A DNA stretch of 52,643 nucleotides from Suillus spraguei (GCA_016800925.1 JABCPU010000449.1:1-52643); one strand, 5' to 3'. Positions 24,801 to 36,285 are shown, numbered from the stretch's first letter. Numbers and translations: made by a program. The notes: a model not told the origin generated them from the sequence alone.

Positions 24801-25236
24801 TTATTATGGGTTGGCTGGATTTCGAAGCTACTATCATCTTGGAGGGTGGCGCGGGAGGGGTTTGGGATATTCTGGATGTTGATGGGGACTCGGATACAGG
24901 GGTTAGTGCATGTTTTCTACGTTTGGTCACCTTGGGCGGAGGAAGCTTCTGATAACCTGGTTGACTGGCATCACAAGGCCGGTCAATCTTGGTGCACCGA
25001 TCGCAGGGCAAAAGACGCGAACAAGTTTGCTTTGACGAACGGCAATGTGTGCAGGAATATGGAACAACAAATATATAATCGCCGGAGGGAGTTTCACAAA
25101 GCTCGAAAATAGCACGAGGATGAATGGCTTCGTGGTAAATCGTCGGGTCGGGTGGAATAATAGGTCGACGAACTGATGGATGCCAGGCCCGTACAAAATC
25201 TGGTACATCATAATCCGGGTCGATATCGACGTCCAT
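21898..25236 (-). CDS. AlkB-like (2OG-Fe(II) oxygenase fold) protein, with N-terminal Zn2Cys6 block
   Basis: Long multi-exon minus-strand gene of a basidiomycete AlkB-like family. The N-terminal block (25236-24706) has a fungal Zn2Cys6 cluster, C-X2-C-X6-C-X5-C-X2-C-X6-C (CTHCRSSKQTCSRLLPCDRC then TKIDRPC). Conserved exons follow: FPELTKSLTGIVW with LFLEHPHPEHSW (~24400-24250), YGPGVLVCGDSHD (~24190-24090), AEQCGSLKDAVSFFTPIKSD (~24039-23930), RFHGHATIIHVSP (~23890), a cysteine-rich RGWYCRDCGMLNAQRC (~23230), INHIIIQAWATPGSRR with FNAKNHVITIICLGAEVVMN (~22600-22440), and LSVTLVHGDAIILEGDDFE followed by short exons to TGA at 21898-21900. The last part corresponds to the AlkB jelly-roll, but the iron-binding H-x-D is not visible. 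Two junctions do not keep frame: after the Zn2Cys6 block (~24725) and at ~23930/23890. These may be sequence errors, lesions, or two separate genes. Confidence 0.65.
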
Positions 25237-25414
25237 CTCCAACCATGAAGAGAATAGAGACTTGGTCAAGAAATGGTTTGTCAAGAAGTGGTGACTGCAG
25301 TACTTCAAACTTGGTACTTTCTGGAAGGAGCCATCGGATAGGGCGTCTAGATATCATAACTCCGCGAATTACATACGAAAACAACGTGCAAGTGTACGCT
25401 CACCCTGGCTTACC
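25237..25414. promoter_or_regulatory. Shared divergent promoter region
   Basis: Only about 178 bp separate the minus-strand start of the AlkB-like gene (about 25236, or 25308 if the longer ORF start is used) from the TGS1 ATG at 25415. The two genes must share this interval. No TATA box was seen in it. Confidence 0.5.
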
Positions 25415-26474
<1,060 letters not shown>

Positions 26475-27492
26475 TCTCACACTGCCAGAACTGGTGTATC
26501 CGGAGTACTCCTAGCTGCGTATTGTCGAGTAGGTTGTGCGAAGTAAAGTGAACTCCATTATACTTTGAGGTCTCAATTCGTTGTAGCTCACACACTCAGG
26601 CTGCAGTGAGTAATTTGTGTTTGACCGAAATTAAAGTACTCCTAGTACTCACTAATAAGTTACTAAGGGTTTGACTGAATTTTATGCAAGCCCATCACTC
26701 GAATGCACAGGATCCACTATCACTTTTGAGGGAAGGAAATAGGGCAATGCAAATATTCCTTTACTAGTTCCTCAGTCGTATCCTCTCCGATACCTATAAT
26801 TATTAATATTGATAAGGCTCTTCAGGGGACAATCTACATAATTGATCGTGCCAAGAATACCTTGAGCTCCTCATGAGGCCATGGTCCGATATAGTCATGG
26901 TCATCTTCAAGTACGCGTAAATCAGGAGAGGGAGAGAGCCATCTAATAAATAGGTCAGGAAATGTATCAGGGATCCCCATAATACGAGTGATGTACAAGT
27001 ATCGAAGTTTGGCATACGTAAATAGCGTTAAAACATCTGGTTCGTAGACCACCATGGTGACTATGCCAGTCATTAAGAGGATAAGTTGGGACATAACTGG
27101 AGTATCGGAATGAATATATATGATTTATCTGTTGCGATATCGGCGTTTTCCAAGTAAGTTCATACAAGATCATTCGAGGTCATAGAAAATCATATAGCTT
27201 TCTGTAATGGCAATCATCGCAGTGAGAATTGTGCAATGCAAAACCTTGTCTAGGTTTCCTAGAATTTGTCAGTCTGCATGTTCCTAACCTACCTGCAACT
27301 TCCGTAGCACCAACCAGCTGAGAGTGAGTCATAATTCCAACATTGACTTACCGGCAACTTAAGATACTTAAGATTTAATATCATGAATGACGAAATGAGG
27401 TGGCCACTGGATAATCAATAGTATCAAGTGGGCGTGTCACGACGGACGGCGTTTTCAACAGGAACACAGACATCTCTCCTACACGGAGCACG
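26475..27492. other. Intergenic region with possible F-box-like relic
   Basis: A minus-strand ORF at 26834-27094 reads FTYAKLRYLYITRIMG and then HDYIGPWPHEELKVFLARS. This resembles the C-terminal leucine-rich part of Agaricomycete F-box proteins, where a GPWP-type motif is common. No F-box or upstream exon is found, so it is at most a fragment. The rest of the interval shows only short ORFs. Confidence 0.3.
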
Positions 27493-28818
27493 TCAGCTCA
27501 AAATCACTGAGATAGGTAGAGAGCACATAGGAACCAACCAAAATAATGCATTCAAGAGGTGCAACGAGAGTAGACAAAAAAAGAGGGCCGTTGCGTCATC
27601 AACGGTACATTTGCATCTGACAAAAAACCCTTCTCTCACTAATCGCAGTGAGTCGGGGCATATGACAAGCAAGGTTTCAGCTGAAGAAGGCAGCATTTCA
27701 CGAGCAAGTGAAAAGGTCTCAAATAGAGCAATAGCTATAGATTTCACCAGGGCTGCTTTGGAATTAGCTTGACAATATCTATTGTCTGTATCCTTCCCGA
27801 AATAGCAGGCTGTCACGAAGGACCACTGCAGCGGACCAGTAATCCAGTTCTGCAGCCCTTGGATATAGATAGGCACTTCCTTGTCGATTTCTTCTCCACA
27901 CGAGGGAAGGACAGCAATGTTTTCTTCAAAGCGCTGGAGGGAGATATTACATAGCCGGCCACAGTAGTCAATAGCATCTTGCAGGTCGAGACCTTTATTG
28001 CGCATGAGCACAGCAACTAAGTTATGTGTGTTGTGGTGAGACTGCTCTTTGTTATAGAAGAAATTATTCTGTCAGCAACGATGTCAGTAGTGCCCTAACT
28101 TCGACGACGGAATGAGGCATTACATTTGACCAAGAACAAAATCATTGGTAGCCTCCTCCAGGGCCATGATGACCGGATGCGAGACTACTTTTTCGGAAAG
28201 ATGAATTTGATTGGCGGATTTGATAAGAGCAAAGCAAGACTTGCAGCCACTCAAGTCGCGCCTCAATTCGATATAAGATTCAACATCATCGACATGTCCC
28301 TTGACAAGGTTGTCCATCTCCTTTGCCGCAAAGATGAACCACCGCAATTTAAAAACTGTAAGATGGTTAGAGTGTGTGTGATAAAGAAAATAAACGCACA
28401 ATTTGCACAATTTTCCGCTATATCTTTCGGTCTGGAAGTTCACAGGATCGCGGAACGCAGCTATGCAACAGTCACGTACTCCCCATGCATCATTAACATC
28501 GAACCTATCGATTTCGAGCCAGTCGTCTAATTTGAACGACCAGCACAGGAAGTCTGCGCAGACTTTGAGATGGAAAGCATCCACATCAGGGTAACAAGCT
28601 GAAGCGAAGTAACCTGCGCGCAAGCTCGTATATTTGGTACTCTCTGGCTCTACTAGATGGGCTTTGCTACAAAGCCATTGTTCAGAAGCAAGAGATACAG
28701 AATAACAGTGAGGGTTTAATCGCATGGGATAGCGGCAATTGCTGAAGAAGTCAGGTATAATGAACTCTGTAGACTTGAAGACAGGACAAGTGACGGTACA
28801 GGTTGCGGTAGAAGCCAT
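27493..28818 (-). CDS. Sesquiterpene synthase-like protein (class I terpene cyclase), possibly defective
   Basis: Basidiomycete class I terpene synthase fold, expected to cyclise farnesyl diphosphate. The ATG is at 28818. The N-terminal exon carries the aspartate-rich region SFKLDDWLEIDRFD (DDxxE form). A 44-nt intron (28399-28356) leads to VESYIELRRDLSGCKSCFAL and HPVIMALEEATNDFV. The last exon (~28060-27493) has HNLVAVLMRNKGLDLQDAID, then LQNWITGPLQWSFVTACYFG, the usual end of the family. Oddities: about 22 residues normally present before the ESYIELRRD helix are missing. No splice choice I tried gives an intact NSE triad (N-D-x-x-S-x-x-x-E); the best reads N-N-F-F-Y-N-K-E. The ORF runs ~75 residues past the normal end, finishing in a hydrophobic tail. 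It may be a neofunctionalised or decaying gene. Confidence 0.75.
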
Positions 28819-30233
28819 GGAGGTTGTCGGACTCGTGTCATGAACGTTGAGAAGAGTGAACGGAGAAATCAGATATCCGTGTTATAAGACAAGGGCTCTG
28901 AAACATGATTTCGACTTACGCCAATTTTTGCTAGCGAGTGGTAACGCTGCCGTATTGGTTCGTACCCTCGCGTGCTTTTGAAATGTGGGTCCACCGGTCA
29001 GATTGAAAGAAAGCGAAGCGTAGATTCACCTGTCCCATGTGTCACCACAAATAGTAGCAAAACCTCATCAACATGATGAAACATTACTGTGCTGAGCCAT
29101 AGAGTCTCCGAAGTTCCCGTGGCTTTAATGCACTGACAATAAAATTAGGCAGGGTGTACAACGACTCAACTTTTCTCGTTACAGTATGACCCATACGTGA
29201 ATTTGGATCGACAAACTCTTGTATACGGATCTGTTCGTGTGAGCATTATGATCCATGATACCATATGTAGAAATTCATGTACTGCGGATCTGCTGGGCGA
29301 GCAAAGATAGGCAACGATTGAGTACATGTACAGGTTTCAGATTTTCAGTGCCAAATACATACAGATTTACGGGTAGATCAGTTGAGGGAGAGTAGAATTG
29401 GTTCGCCCGGATTCGCTGCAGTTCGAAGACTATGTCAAAACGCTAGGTATCTGCATCCACCACGTCAATTGCGGTTCCTGTTACAACACAAACAGTGGCC
29501 ATGAAACCCGGAGCTGCTGTAGCTGTCACCCGAATCTGTTACACGACTCTTCGCACCCACCATGAATGATCTGCTCGAATAATACAGGTTGCACTCTGTG
29601 CTTCAATTGATATATGCGTTACAGTCGCATCAACGTTCAAAAATACGAATCATATTACTCATCAGAAACATTTGTAACTCAAACCTGCTTTATTCGTAAG
29701 CTGGGTGAATGGCAAGAACAAAACATTCCGGAAATAAGACATCACAATATTCGGATAATTGGGGAGTGACTCACCTAATTATGCCCATATTGGTACTTTA
29801 GTCGTCCGAGTACGCTCGACGCGCTGCGCGAGCGTTCGCGCGCACGTGTATTGGACCACGTGATAATGGGCGTCAGCAACCACAATTGAGCATTTCAGTG
29901 GCCCACGATGAAAACGCGGTGGTCTATTCATGTCAAATACCTAGATCGATAACACAAATACTAGAGCAGCATACAAATCATGGATGGAATATCGAGAACA
30001 AGTAAGACCGCTTTTAAAGAGCAAGAGTAGTAATGAGAAAGCTTGAAAGATGCAGTGATTGAAGGACAGAGATACGGTGTAAAATTGGATGGCTATGAGT
30101 GATATTGGTAACAAATACAGCAGGGAATTAATCTGGAACAGTAAATAGGTAACTTGGATATTGATGCACGAGAGCAAGTGCGCAACCAGGCGCAGTGTCC
30201 AAACAAGCGGCGCCCATCGAAGCGCATTCAGTT
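28819..30233. other. Intergenic region
   Basis: About 1.4 kb without a supported gene. ORFs are short. A CG-rich stretch near 29818-29860 (gacgcgctgcgcgagcg with gcgcgcacgtg) stands out from the AT-richer surroundings and could be part of a promoter. This is not testable from sequence alone. Confidence 0.4.
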
Positions 30234-30970
30234 TTATTTCATCTCTTCATCGATAGCGCTGCCGAAATAACACTTATGAGCAGGGCTGGAGGAGACACCA
30301 GGCGACATATTAGACGAGAACTGCATCACAGGATCAGGACTGGACACAAATAATTCATGAGGGGTTGGCGAGGAACAGGTATGATGAGCGCAGGGGGCGC
30401 GAGAGTACGCGTGTATTTTGCAGATGGAGATGGCGGTGGGAGTGCAGGGAGAGGGGCAGTGGGAGGCGGAGCAAGTGGGACGGTTCGCTTGACTGCACGA
30501 CGCAGGCTGCACAGGGTTTTAGAAGACAACCAATTATAGCATTAGAGCCGCTCACCGTAGCGGAGCGCCTGCGTTCAGACTGCCACCCTTAGTCTTCCAA
30601 AAAGACTATTGGTTTCTGAAGCGTTCTCTACGATGCTGCCTGTACGACTCCGGGTGGGCGACATGACGCCGGTGCGCTGAAACGCGCTGCCCGCATTTCG
30701 CACTGGGGACTTGATAAGAGCCATCGGGTTGACACCGATATTCATGCTACTGCGACGCCTGCGCATGCGAGGACGGTCAGCATTAGCAGGGGGTACCGCG
30801 ACAACGTTTGAGTTGCTAGTGGGTGTGGGTGTCACGCTCAGATCGCGATCGACAGGGTGCATAGGACTAGATGGTATCGTCATCGGCGAGGGGGGTGGTG
30901 CAGGAGTTGTTGCACTGTGATGGTAAGGCGCGAGAAGGCCGGAAGAAAAGAAAGAAGAATAGGTGACCAT
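30234..30970 (-). CDS. Hypothetical Ser/Pro/Arg-rich protein
   Basis: The minus-strand first block (30970-30575) starts at ATG 30970. It is rich in Pro and Ser, with an RMRRRRSSMNIGVNPMALIK patch and SPTRSRTGSIVENA, which resemble phosphorylation-prone linker sequence. A second block (about 30505-30240) is reached through an intron ending gtgcag and reads SLRRAVKRTVPLAPPPTAPL or an overlapping frame ending in a stop at 30234. The exact donor and the frame of the second block are unresolved. No known domain, signal peptide or membrane helix was seen. It is probably an intrinsically disordered protein conserved only among Agaricomycetes. Confidence 0.5.
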
Positions 30971-31597
30971 CGTTCAAATCGAGAAGACTTTTCTGAAGCT
31001 GCTGCTAGGTAAATATTGAGGATATGGTGAAAGAGCAAGTTGAACCAAACCAAATTTGAACCTCTCGAAAAGGACAAGGGACGCTAGAACACTGCCACAT
31101 TGTCTGTTACCTTGCCAGCAGAAACTGAATTTTTATATTTATATACACAAAAGAAACTACTTAGTAGGGCGGTGTACGAGCTGTCCTCTATAGAACTTCT
31201 GAGTTCTGGGGTATAGCCGATCAAGTCTGTTGTGGGATGTTGCTACAGAGCTAGTGGGGCGTTCATGTTGCGGCCTCACCGTGATCCTTACGCCACTCAA
31301 CCTACCCTTCGTCATCTTCATATCTCCTCCGTAACTGCATGATTTTTAAGGTGGACACTTCGCGCAACATGAACGCTCAGCCTGTTGACGGGGCAGTCAC
31401 GTAAGCATATACTAGTATGTTCTCACTTTCTCGTGGTTCCCACATGGGCAATTCGGTAGGGTGGGCACGAATAATGATGCATAATGGTATTCTTCGAAGA
31501 AGTCGCGGCATGCACTTTCCGTTGGGTTAATGGTTTAGCTTAATAATAGAAAGGATTGTCCCACAATTTTCTACAACTTTGCCACCAGGGCCAAGAA
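30971..31597. other. Intergenic region
   Basis: Nothing supported except AT-rich runs (around 31130-31150) upstream of the minus-strand hypothetical gene and the tRNA gene to the right. Confidence 0.4.
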
Positions 31598-31727
31598 GGC
31601 CGACTAGCTCAGTTGGTTAGAGCGTCGTGCTAATACGGTTCGTTGGTGAGTGCGTGACCGGTAATTCCACGCTCTTACCGAGGGACTTGATACGCGAAGG
31701 TCTTGGGTTCGATCCCCACGTTGGCCA
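31598..31727 (+). tRNA. tRNA-Ile (anticodon AAU) with 56-nt intron
   Basis: The acceptor stem GGCCGAC pairs with GTTGGCC (one G-U), with discriminator A at 31727. The D arm is GCTC…GAGC. The anticodon stem TCGTG pairs with CGCGA, the anticodon AAT is at 31632-31634, and the T arm contains TTCGATC. An intron lies one base 3' of the anticodon (31636-31691), the canonical site for nuclear tRNA introns. The internal A box (TAGCTCAGTTGG) and B box (GGTTCGATCCC) are intact. A T-run at 31731-31736 would end Pol III transcription. Confidence 0.92.
31636..31691 (+). other. tRNA-Ile intron
   Basis: 56 nt inserted between tRNA positions 37 and 38. It is long compared with most tRNA introns and contains inverted segments (cggt…accg) that could form a hairpin. 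Confidence 0.8.
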
Positions 31728-31730
31728 TTC
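31728..31730 (+). other. Spacer before Pol III terminator
   Basis: Three bases between the mature 3' end of the tRNA and the T-run. Confidence 0.4.
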
Positions 31731-31736
31731 TTTTTT
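31731..31736 (+). terminator. Pol III termination T-run after tRNA-Ile
   Basis: A run of six T (interrupted upstream by one C) directly follows the tRNA 3' end, the usual Pol III stop. Confidence 0.6.
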
Positions 31737-32044
31737 GTACTGTCAGGGTTAGCAGTACTTAGTTCTGTGTCCATAGGGCTCTGCAGGGGTAGGGGTAGCC
31801 CGCGTGGGTCACTGGTGGCCCACTTACCGAAACATCCGCTGACTGTGAGCAGACGAGGACGTCCACTTTCCAAGGGTCTTCGAACAATAAAGCCTGTGCG
31901 ACGAGAGAGCTGAAGATAACAGTTTGGTGGGTTGTATGAGTGGCTTGTGCTATGCCACTAGATGTTGTATGAGCAGACATAGTCACTCATTGCTTTTTAC
32001 AGCTGCTAGAATGTGACGGCGGTTTCCAGGCATGGCGGCAACTG

Positions 32045-32158
32045 TAGTGATGTGCATGGCCCGGCTCCGGGCCGTGGGCCGGGCCAAAGTCACGGCCTGG
32101 GGAGGCTTTGGCCTGGCCTGAGGTTGTGAAAAGCCGAAGCCGGCTCAGGCCGCGGCTT
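32045..32158 (+). repeat. Left terminal inverted repeat
   Basis: Begins TAGTGATGTGCATGGCC and shares with the reverse complement of 33663-33776 the words CGGCCCGGC/GGGCCGGGCC, GGCTTTGGCCTGGC and GGCC-GCGGC near its inner end. Confidence 0.7.
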
Positions 32159-33662
32159 AGCGCTTATGGGACCATGTCCAAGTTCTATCCTTCCCATCAC
32201 CTACTTTATCGTATATCAGCCACAAATATCTGACCAAATGGTGCGTCATTCTGTTTATTATGTAAACGAATACCACTCATTCAAACTGAACAGTAAACAA
32301 GGTGCGTATGGAAAGCCAGGCCACCGTGCTCTACTTCCAAGGCTTTCGCTTATCAGAACATTCCTAGTAAGGTAAGTGCTTCCATTTGCCTCCGAACACC
32401 CTGTGCGACCATTCTAACGTGTTCATGTAGCTTTATTCTCGCTACCATCAGGGAGTGGGTTATATCGTATTTTATCACTGAGACCTCATTCAAATCGGTC
32501 GTCTTCCTGCGTCTTTTGACCTTCAATCGTATTTTTCTCTCGTCTTCTTCGATTGCTCGTTCGCTCGGCTATTTGGGCTCAAGTTCGCATTGCCATGGCC
32601 TCAGTGAATCATTACCGTGCTCTCACTACAGATGTCAAGTTTGAGGTTGCGTGTGGTCTCGATGTCATGTTTGGGAGGAAATGCGTGACCACCATTTTGT
32701 GGTAAGATGAGACTCCCGTCTCCAATCCAAGGCGGTGGCAGTGTCTCATTGTCCTCGTTTTAAGTATCTGCTGATTGCCTTCTCTGTTTCTAGAAATTCC
32801 ATGTATACTTAGCAGTAATGTCAATCATATTGAACCTGCTGCTAATGATGGTGAACTAGAATTATCTCAGACCTCGTCCCTCGTCGGAGCGAACTTTATT
32901 GTCCATTCATCTTTTTCGGGGGCCCCATAAGTTTTCAACTTAGGAAGTCTCGTGATTCAGCAAGTGGAAGACTTAGCCTGGTGGTTGCTACAGCAGAATT
33001 GAAGTCTGCTTCTCTTGGACTGTGCGGGATCGAAACCTGCCGATGGCGATGTTTTTTCTATCGAAACACACCTTGATGTTCACTCATCGATAGTTTCTTT
33101 TGATCGATGTCCTTGCCCACTGTTCACAGCTTGTGATTGTGTCGATCTTCCCTTGAGTTCGATCCATGCTGATCGAAGCTGTTGCTCACTGTTCGCAGCT
33201 TCTCACTCACTACTCTCACTTGCTGGTAACCTCAACGCCTACCTCAGCCAGTGTTGTGGTTCACCCTTCATATTTACTTTCTGAAGATAACGGCGAACCT
33301 CTGACAGTTGTTGATGTTCAACATTGACATCTTTTCCTTTTTCGTTCTCTGGCATTCCGGTCTCTATAGTATAGCTTATAATCTCGTTGTTTCGCATTGT
33401 TTATACCTCAGCGGTTCTTTCCACGACACTGAGGTATGTTTCACGTTTATATTGCACGCCGACTTGTTCTCATTGTATTTCGTCCATAGATCTGTTCTTT
33501 AGGTACTATCAATGTTAGCGGTTCTTTCCACGACGCTGAGATCTGTTCTTTAGCTTTAACCTTCATGAACAGTCAGACAGGCACCTTTTTATCGCCCTCG
33601 GTTACCATGACCCGATTCACATTCTTGCTACCGCCACTACCATCACTACCTGATACCTCTAT

Positions 33663-33776
33663 TAGGCCGCGGCTCAGGCCGATCCAGGCCTGCAGTTCTT
33701 CAAAGCCGGAGCCGTCTGAAGCCAGGCCAAAGCCGTGGCTTTCACTGGCAGGCCAAGCCGGGCCGGAACATCACTA
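33663..33776 (-). repeat. Right terminal inverted repeat
   Basis: Inverted counterpart of 32045-32158, ending in CATCACTA. Indels of a few bases separate the two repeats. Confidence 0.7.
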
Positions 33777-33782
33777 GCGCCG

Positions 33783-33963
33783 GTAAGTCTCAAGAGCACT
33801 ACAATTGTGTCAGGCGGAGCGTCGGACAGGTGGCCATTTTTGGGTACTTCGCACGCCCAAATATCGCAACAAGCGGGCCCCTTTTGTTTGTCCAGCTCCA
33901 CAACTAAACAAAAGTGGTGAAGAGAACAAAATCAAATCTGGTCTATCGACATGAAGGTAGCTG
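33783..33963 (+). repeat. Dispersed direct repeat, copy A (~175 bp)
   Basis: Similar to 34242-34400. Shared words include AATTGTGTCAGGCGGAG, ACAGGTGGCCATTTTTGGGT and CAGCTCCACAACTAAACAAA. Copy A abuts the right end of the hAT-like element. Confidence 0.75.
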
Positions 33964-34241
33964 AAATTCACGGTAATTCACGTGGGTAAATTTGAGAGCC
34001 TCTGGGAGCATTGTGAATTCACTCTGCGAATGTCGGAAAATTCGAAATTCGTCGTACACTATTTGGGATGGGGTCAATTGACGATGAATTCGAATTTTAC
34101 TAGTTAATCGACATGGATGCGGAAGGCGAAGATGACGAAGCAGTTTGTCTGCATTCTTTCAGCTTAGGAAGCTTTGTTGCTCCTGGGAAAAGCCGATCGC
34201 TGCCGTTCCGTGGCTGAGCCAAACCCATTTCCCAGATGGCG

Positions 34242-34400
34242 GCAAGTCTCAAGAGTCGTGCAATTGTGTCAGGCGGAGGTCGGACAGGTGGCCATTTTTG
34301 GGTACTTCATGCGCCCCCTTTTGTTTGTACAGCTCCACAACTAAACAAAAGCAGTGAATGGAACAAAATCAGATCTGGTCTATCGATATGAAAGTAGCTG
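34242..34400 (+). repeat. Dispersed direct repeat, copy B (~160 bp)
   Basis: Second copy of the 33783-33963 repeat with about 20 bases deleted after GGGTACTTC. Its left flank GGCGGCAAGTCTC resembles the two flanks of the hAT-like element joined together. Confidence 0.75.
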
Positions 34401-34650
34401 TAACAGCAACACCTGCTACACTAACCTAGCCAATGACATTCTGCCAATGGAGGTATATTCACAATGCGCTAGCATCTCTAGGTAAATCAATCAACGTTCG
34501 CAATTTCCACCTGCCAGGATCAAAAGCAAACTGCATAGCCGAATCCTGCAACGACTCGCATCGCAACTACCTCGTCATTGCTTTTTCGAGGGGGATGTTT
34601 CATACGTGGCTAAGGTGCCCAATATTGTCAACGCGTTCGCTGGCACATAA

Positions 34651-34660
34651 GTATATAATG
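34651..34660 (+). promoter_or_regulatory. TATA box of aspartic protease copy 2
   Basis: GTATATAATG about 40 bases before the ATG at 34698, matching the TATA box of copy 1 in sequence and spacing. Confidence 0.6.
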
Positions 34661-34697
34661 GGCTACTACTGAATACCATATCACTTACCAGCCAGCC

Positions 34698-36285
34698 ATG
34701 TTCCTAGCTGCATCATTATTGACACAGGCTCTCCTGACTTTGTCAATCACGGGGTCGCCCGTTGAAGTTCGCAATTCCCCCATCACCATCCCCCTTACCA
34801 GGAGGCTAAACTTCTCCAATGGTACTATTAACCTCTTGCAGCACGATAAAGCTCGTGTGGCAGCCTTTATGAACTACAACACACATGGCCGACGTGCTGA
34901 TATCGTTCCTGTGTCATGCTTCTATCATGGTTACACCATAGCAGTTGGCATTGGCAGCCCGCCCACAACCTGTCAGTTCAACACTGAGAAAACATATGTC
35001 TGCTAATGTATTATTGAAGACAACTTGATTCTCGATGGCGGCAGCTCGGTCACATGGCTTAAAGATGAGGTATATGTGCCAACCGACACCAGTGTCAATA
35101 CTGGTCGGCGTGTAAAGGAAAAATACGGTAATGCACGTCATGATGATGATGACGATGATGACGACGATGATGATGGTGATGGTGATGATGGTGATGGTAA
35201 TGGTGATGGTGATGGTGATGATGATGCCATGTACTTCCAAGGTACGACATATAACAATATCATAAGTTGAAAAGTTGAATACCTACGATTATCTATAGGA
35301 CTCCTCTGGAACGATACCGTTACTATCGGTGGACTCACTGTCACCGAGTTCCAACTCGGTATTGCTGAGGAAGTGAAGGGCTTCCAGCCAGGTGACATTG
35401 GTATCCTTGGCATCGGGCCTAAAACCTTGTCATTCGACACCCTGATAGATGAGCCGGATGATCTGATCCCGACTATTACCGACTACCTGTATGACCAAGG
35501 CAAGATTAATAAGTATCTTTTTGGTATCTTTTTCCAGCCCATCACCACGGACCCAGACAGTCTTTCTGGAGAGCTCACCTTTGGTGAAGCTGACGACACT
35601 AAGTACACTGGTAACGTTGCCTACACGTAAGCTACCTTAGCTCCTAGATCAATCAAGACTAGTAGTAATTGTTTTGTTTCAGTCCTATCACCACTGAACT
35701 CTTTGCCAGTGACTATTGGGGTATCAATCAGTGGATCACCTACGGGTCCGCAGAGATCTTGGGCATCACTTCTGGTATCGTCGATACTGGCACCGTCTTT
35801 CTTCACATTGCCTCCGGTGTGTATTTAGAATGCAGAGTGTAATAATTGTCTAATCAACGTTCGATAGATGCCTTTGAGAAGTACAAGGCTGCGACCGGCG
35901 GTACTCACAATGAGGCCACTGGTCTTCTCAGTATTAACGTGGACCAGTACAATGCCCTAAAGAGGTTGAACTTCCATATTGGGGGCGTACGTCAATTCTA
36001 TCAGCCCTCTCACCCCTTGTTCACCATTTTTCACAGCAAATTTTCAGTCTTACCGCTAACGCCCAAATCTGGCCTCGTCCTCTCAACTACGTGCTTGATG
36101 GAAATGCTGATCCAAATGCCATATATCTCATCGTTAAAGACATTGGCACGCCCTCTGGTCAAGGGATTGACTTTAATCTTGGCCACACATTTCTCCAGCG
36201 CTTCTACACTGTGTTCGATCGCTCCAGTTTCCCGGGCCGCGTCGGTTTTGCTGAAACCTTATTCACTGATGCCACCACCAACTAA
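34698..36285 (+). CDS. Aspartic protease (pepsin family A1), copy 2, altered active site
   Basis: Paralogue of the 13-14.5 kb gene in opposite orientation. Six exons read as 34698-34971, 35020-35241, 35299-35626, 35683-35816, 35868-35986 and 36037-36285 (441 aa). Exons 3, 4 and 5 have exactly the lengths of copy 1 (328, 134 and 119 nt). It has a signal peptide and the same basic propeptide. The first catalytic motif reads LILDGGSSVTW: Gly replaces Ser/Thr after the catalytic Asp. The flap region is interrupted by ~30 Asp/Gly residues encoded by a GAT/GGT-type repeat (35138-35227). The second catalytic motif GIVDTGTVFLHIASG and the C-terminal GHTFLQRFYTVFD and GRVGFAETLF are intact. The C-terminus is complete, unlike copy 1. 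Activity is doubtful but the ORF is maintained. Confidence 0.88.
35138..35227 (+). repeat. Trinucleotide repeat (GAT/GAC/GGT) in protease copy 2
   Basis: About 90 bp of imperfect gatgatgacgat and ggtgatggtgat units within exon 2, in frame, encoding an Asp- and Gly-rich run that copy 1 lacks at the same place. Confidence 0.9.

Larger units (their letters stand above)
32045..33776. mobile_element. Non-autonomous hAT-like element, ~1.7 kb
   Basis: Both ends carry long GC-rich imperfect inverted repeats starting TAGTGATG, with repeated GGCC/CGGCC and GGCTTTGGCCTGGC words, as is typical of fungal hAT ends. The interior (about 32160-33660) has only short ORFs and no transposase motif. Flanking 8-bp sequences do not match, so no target-site duplication is visible. 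Confidence 0.65.

Noticed and set aside
31604..31986. Minus-strand ORFs over and beside the tRNA gene (containing RGDRTQDLRV-like text)
   Set aside because: The frame is antisense to the tRNA and its flank. Such strings recur in databases as artefacts of translating tRNA-adjacent DNA.
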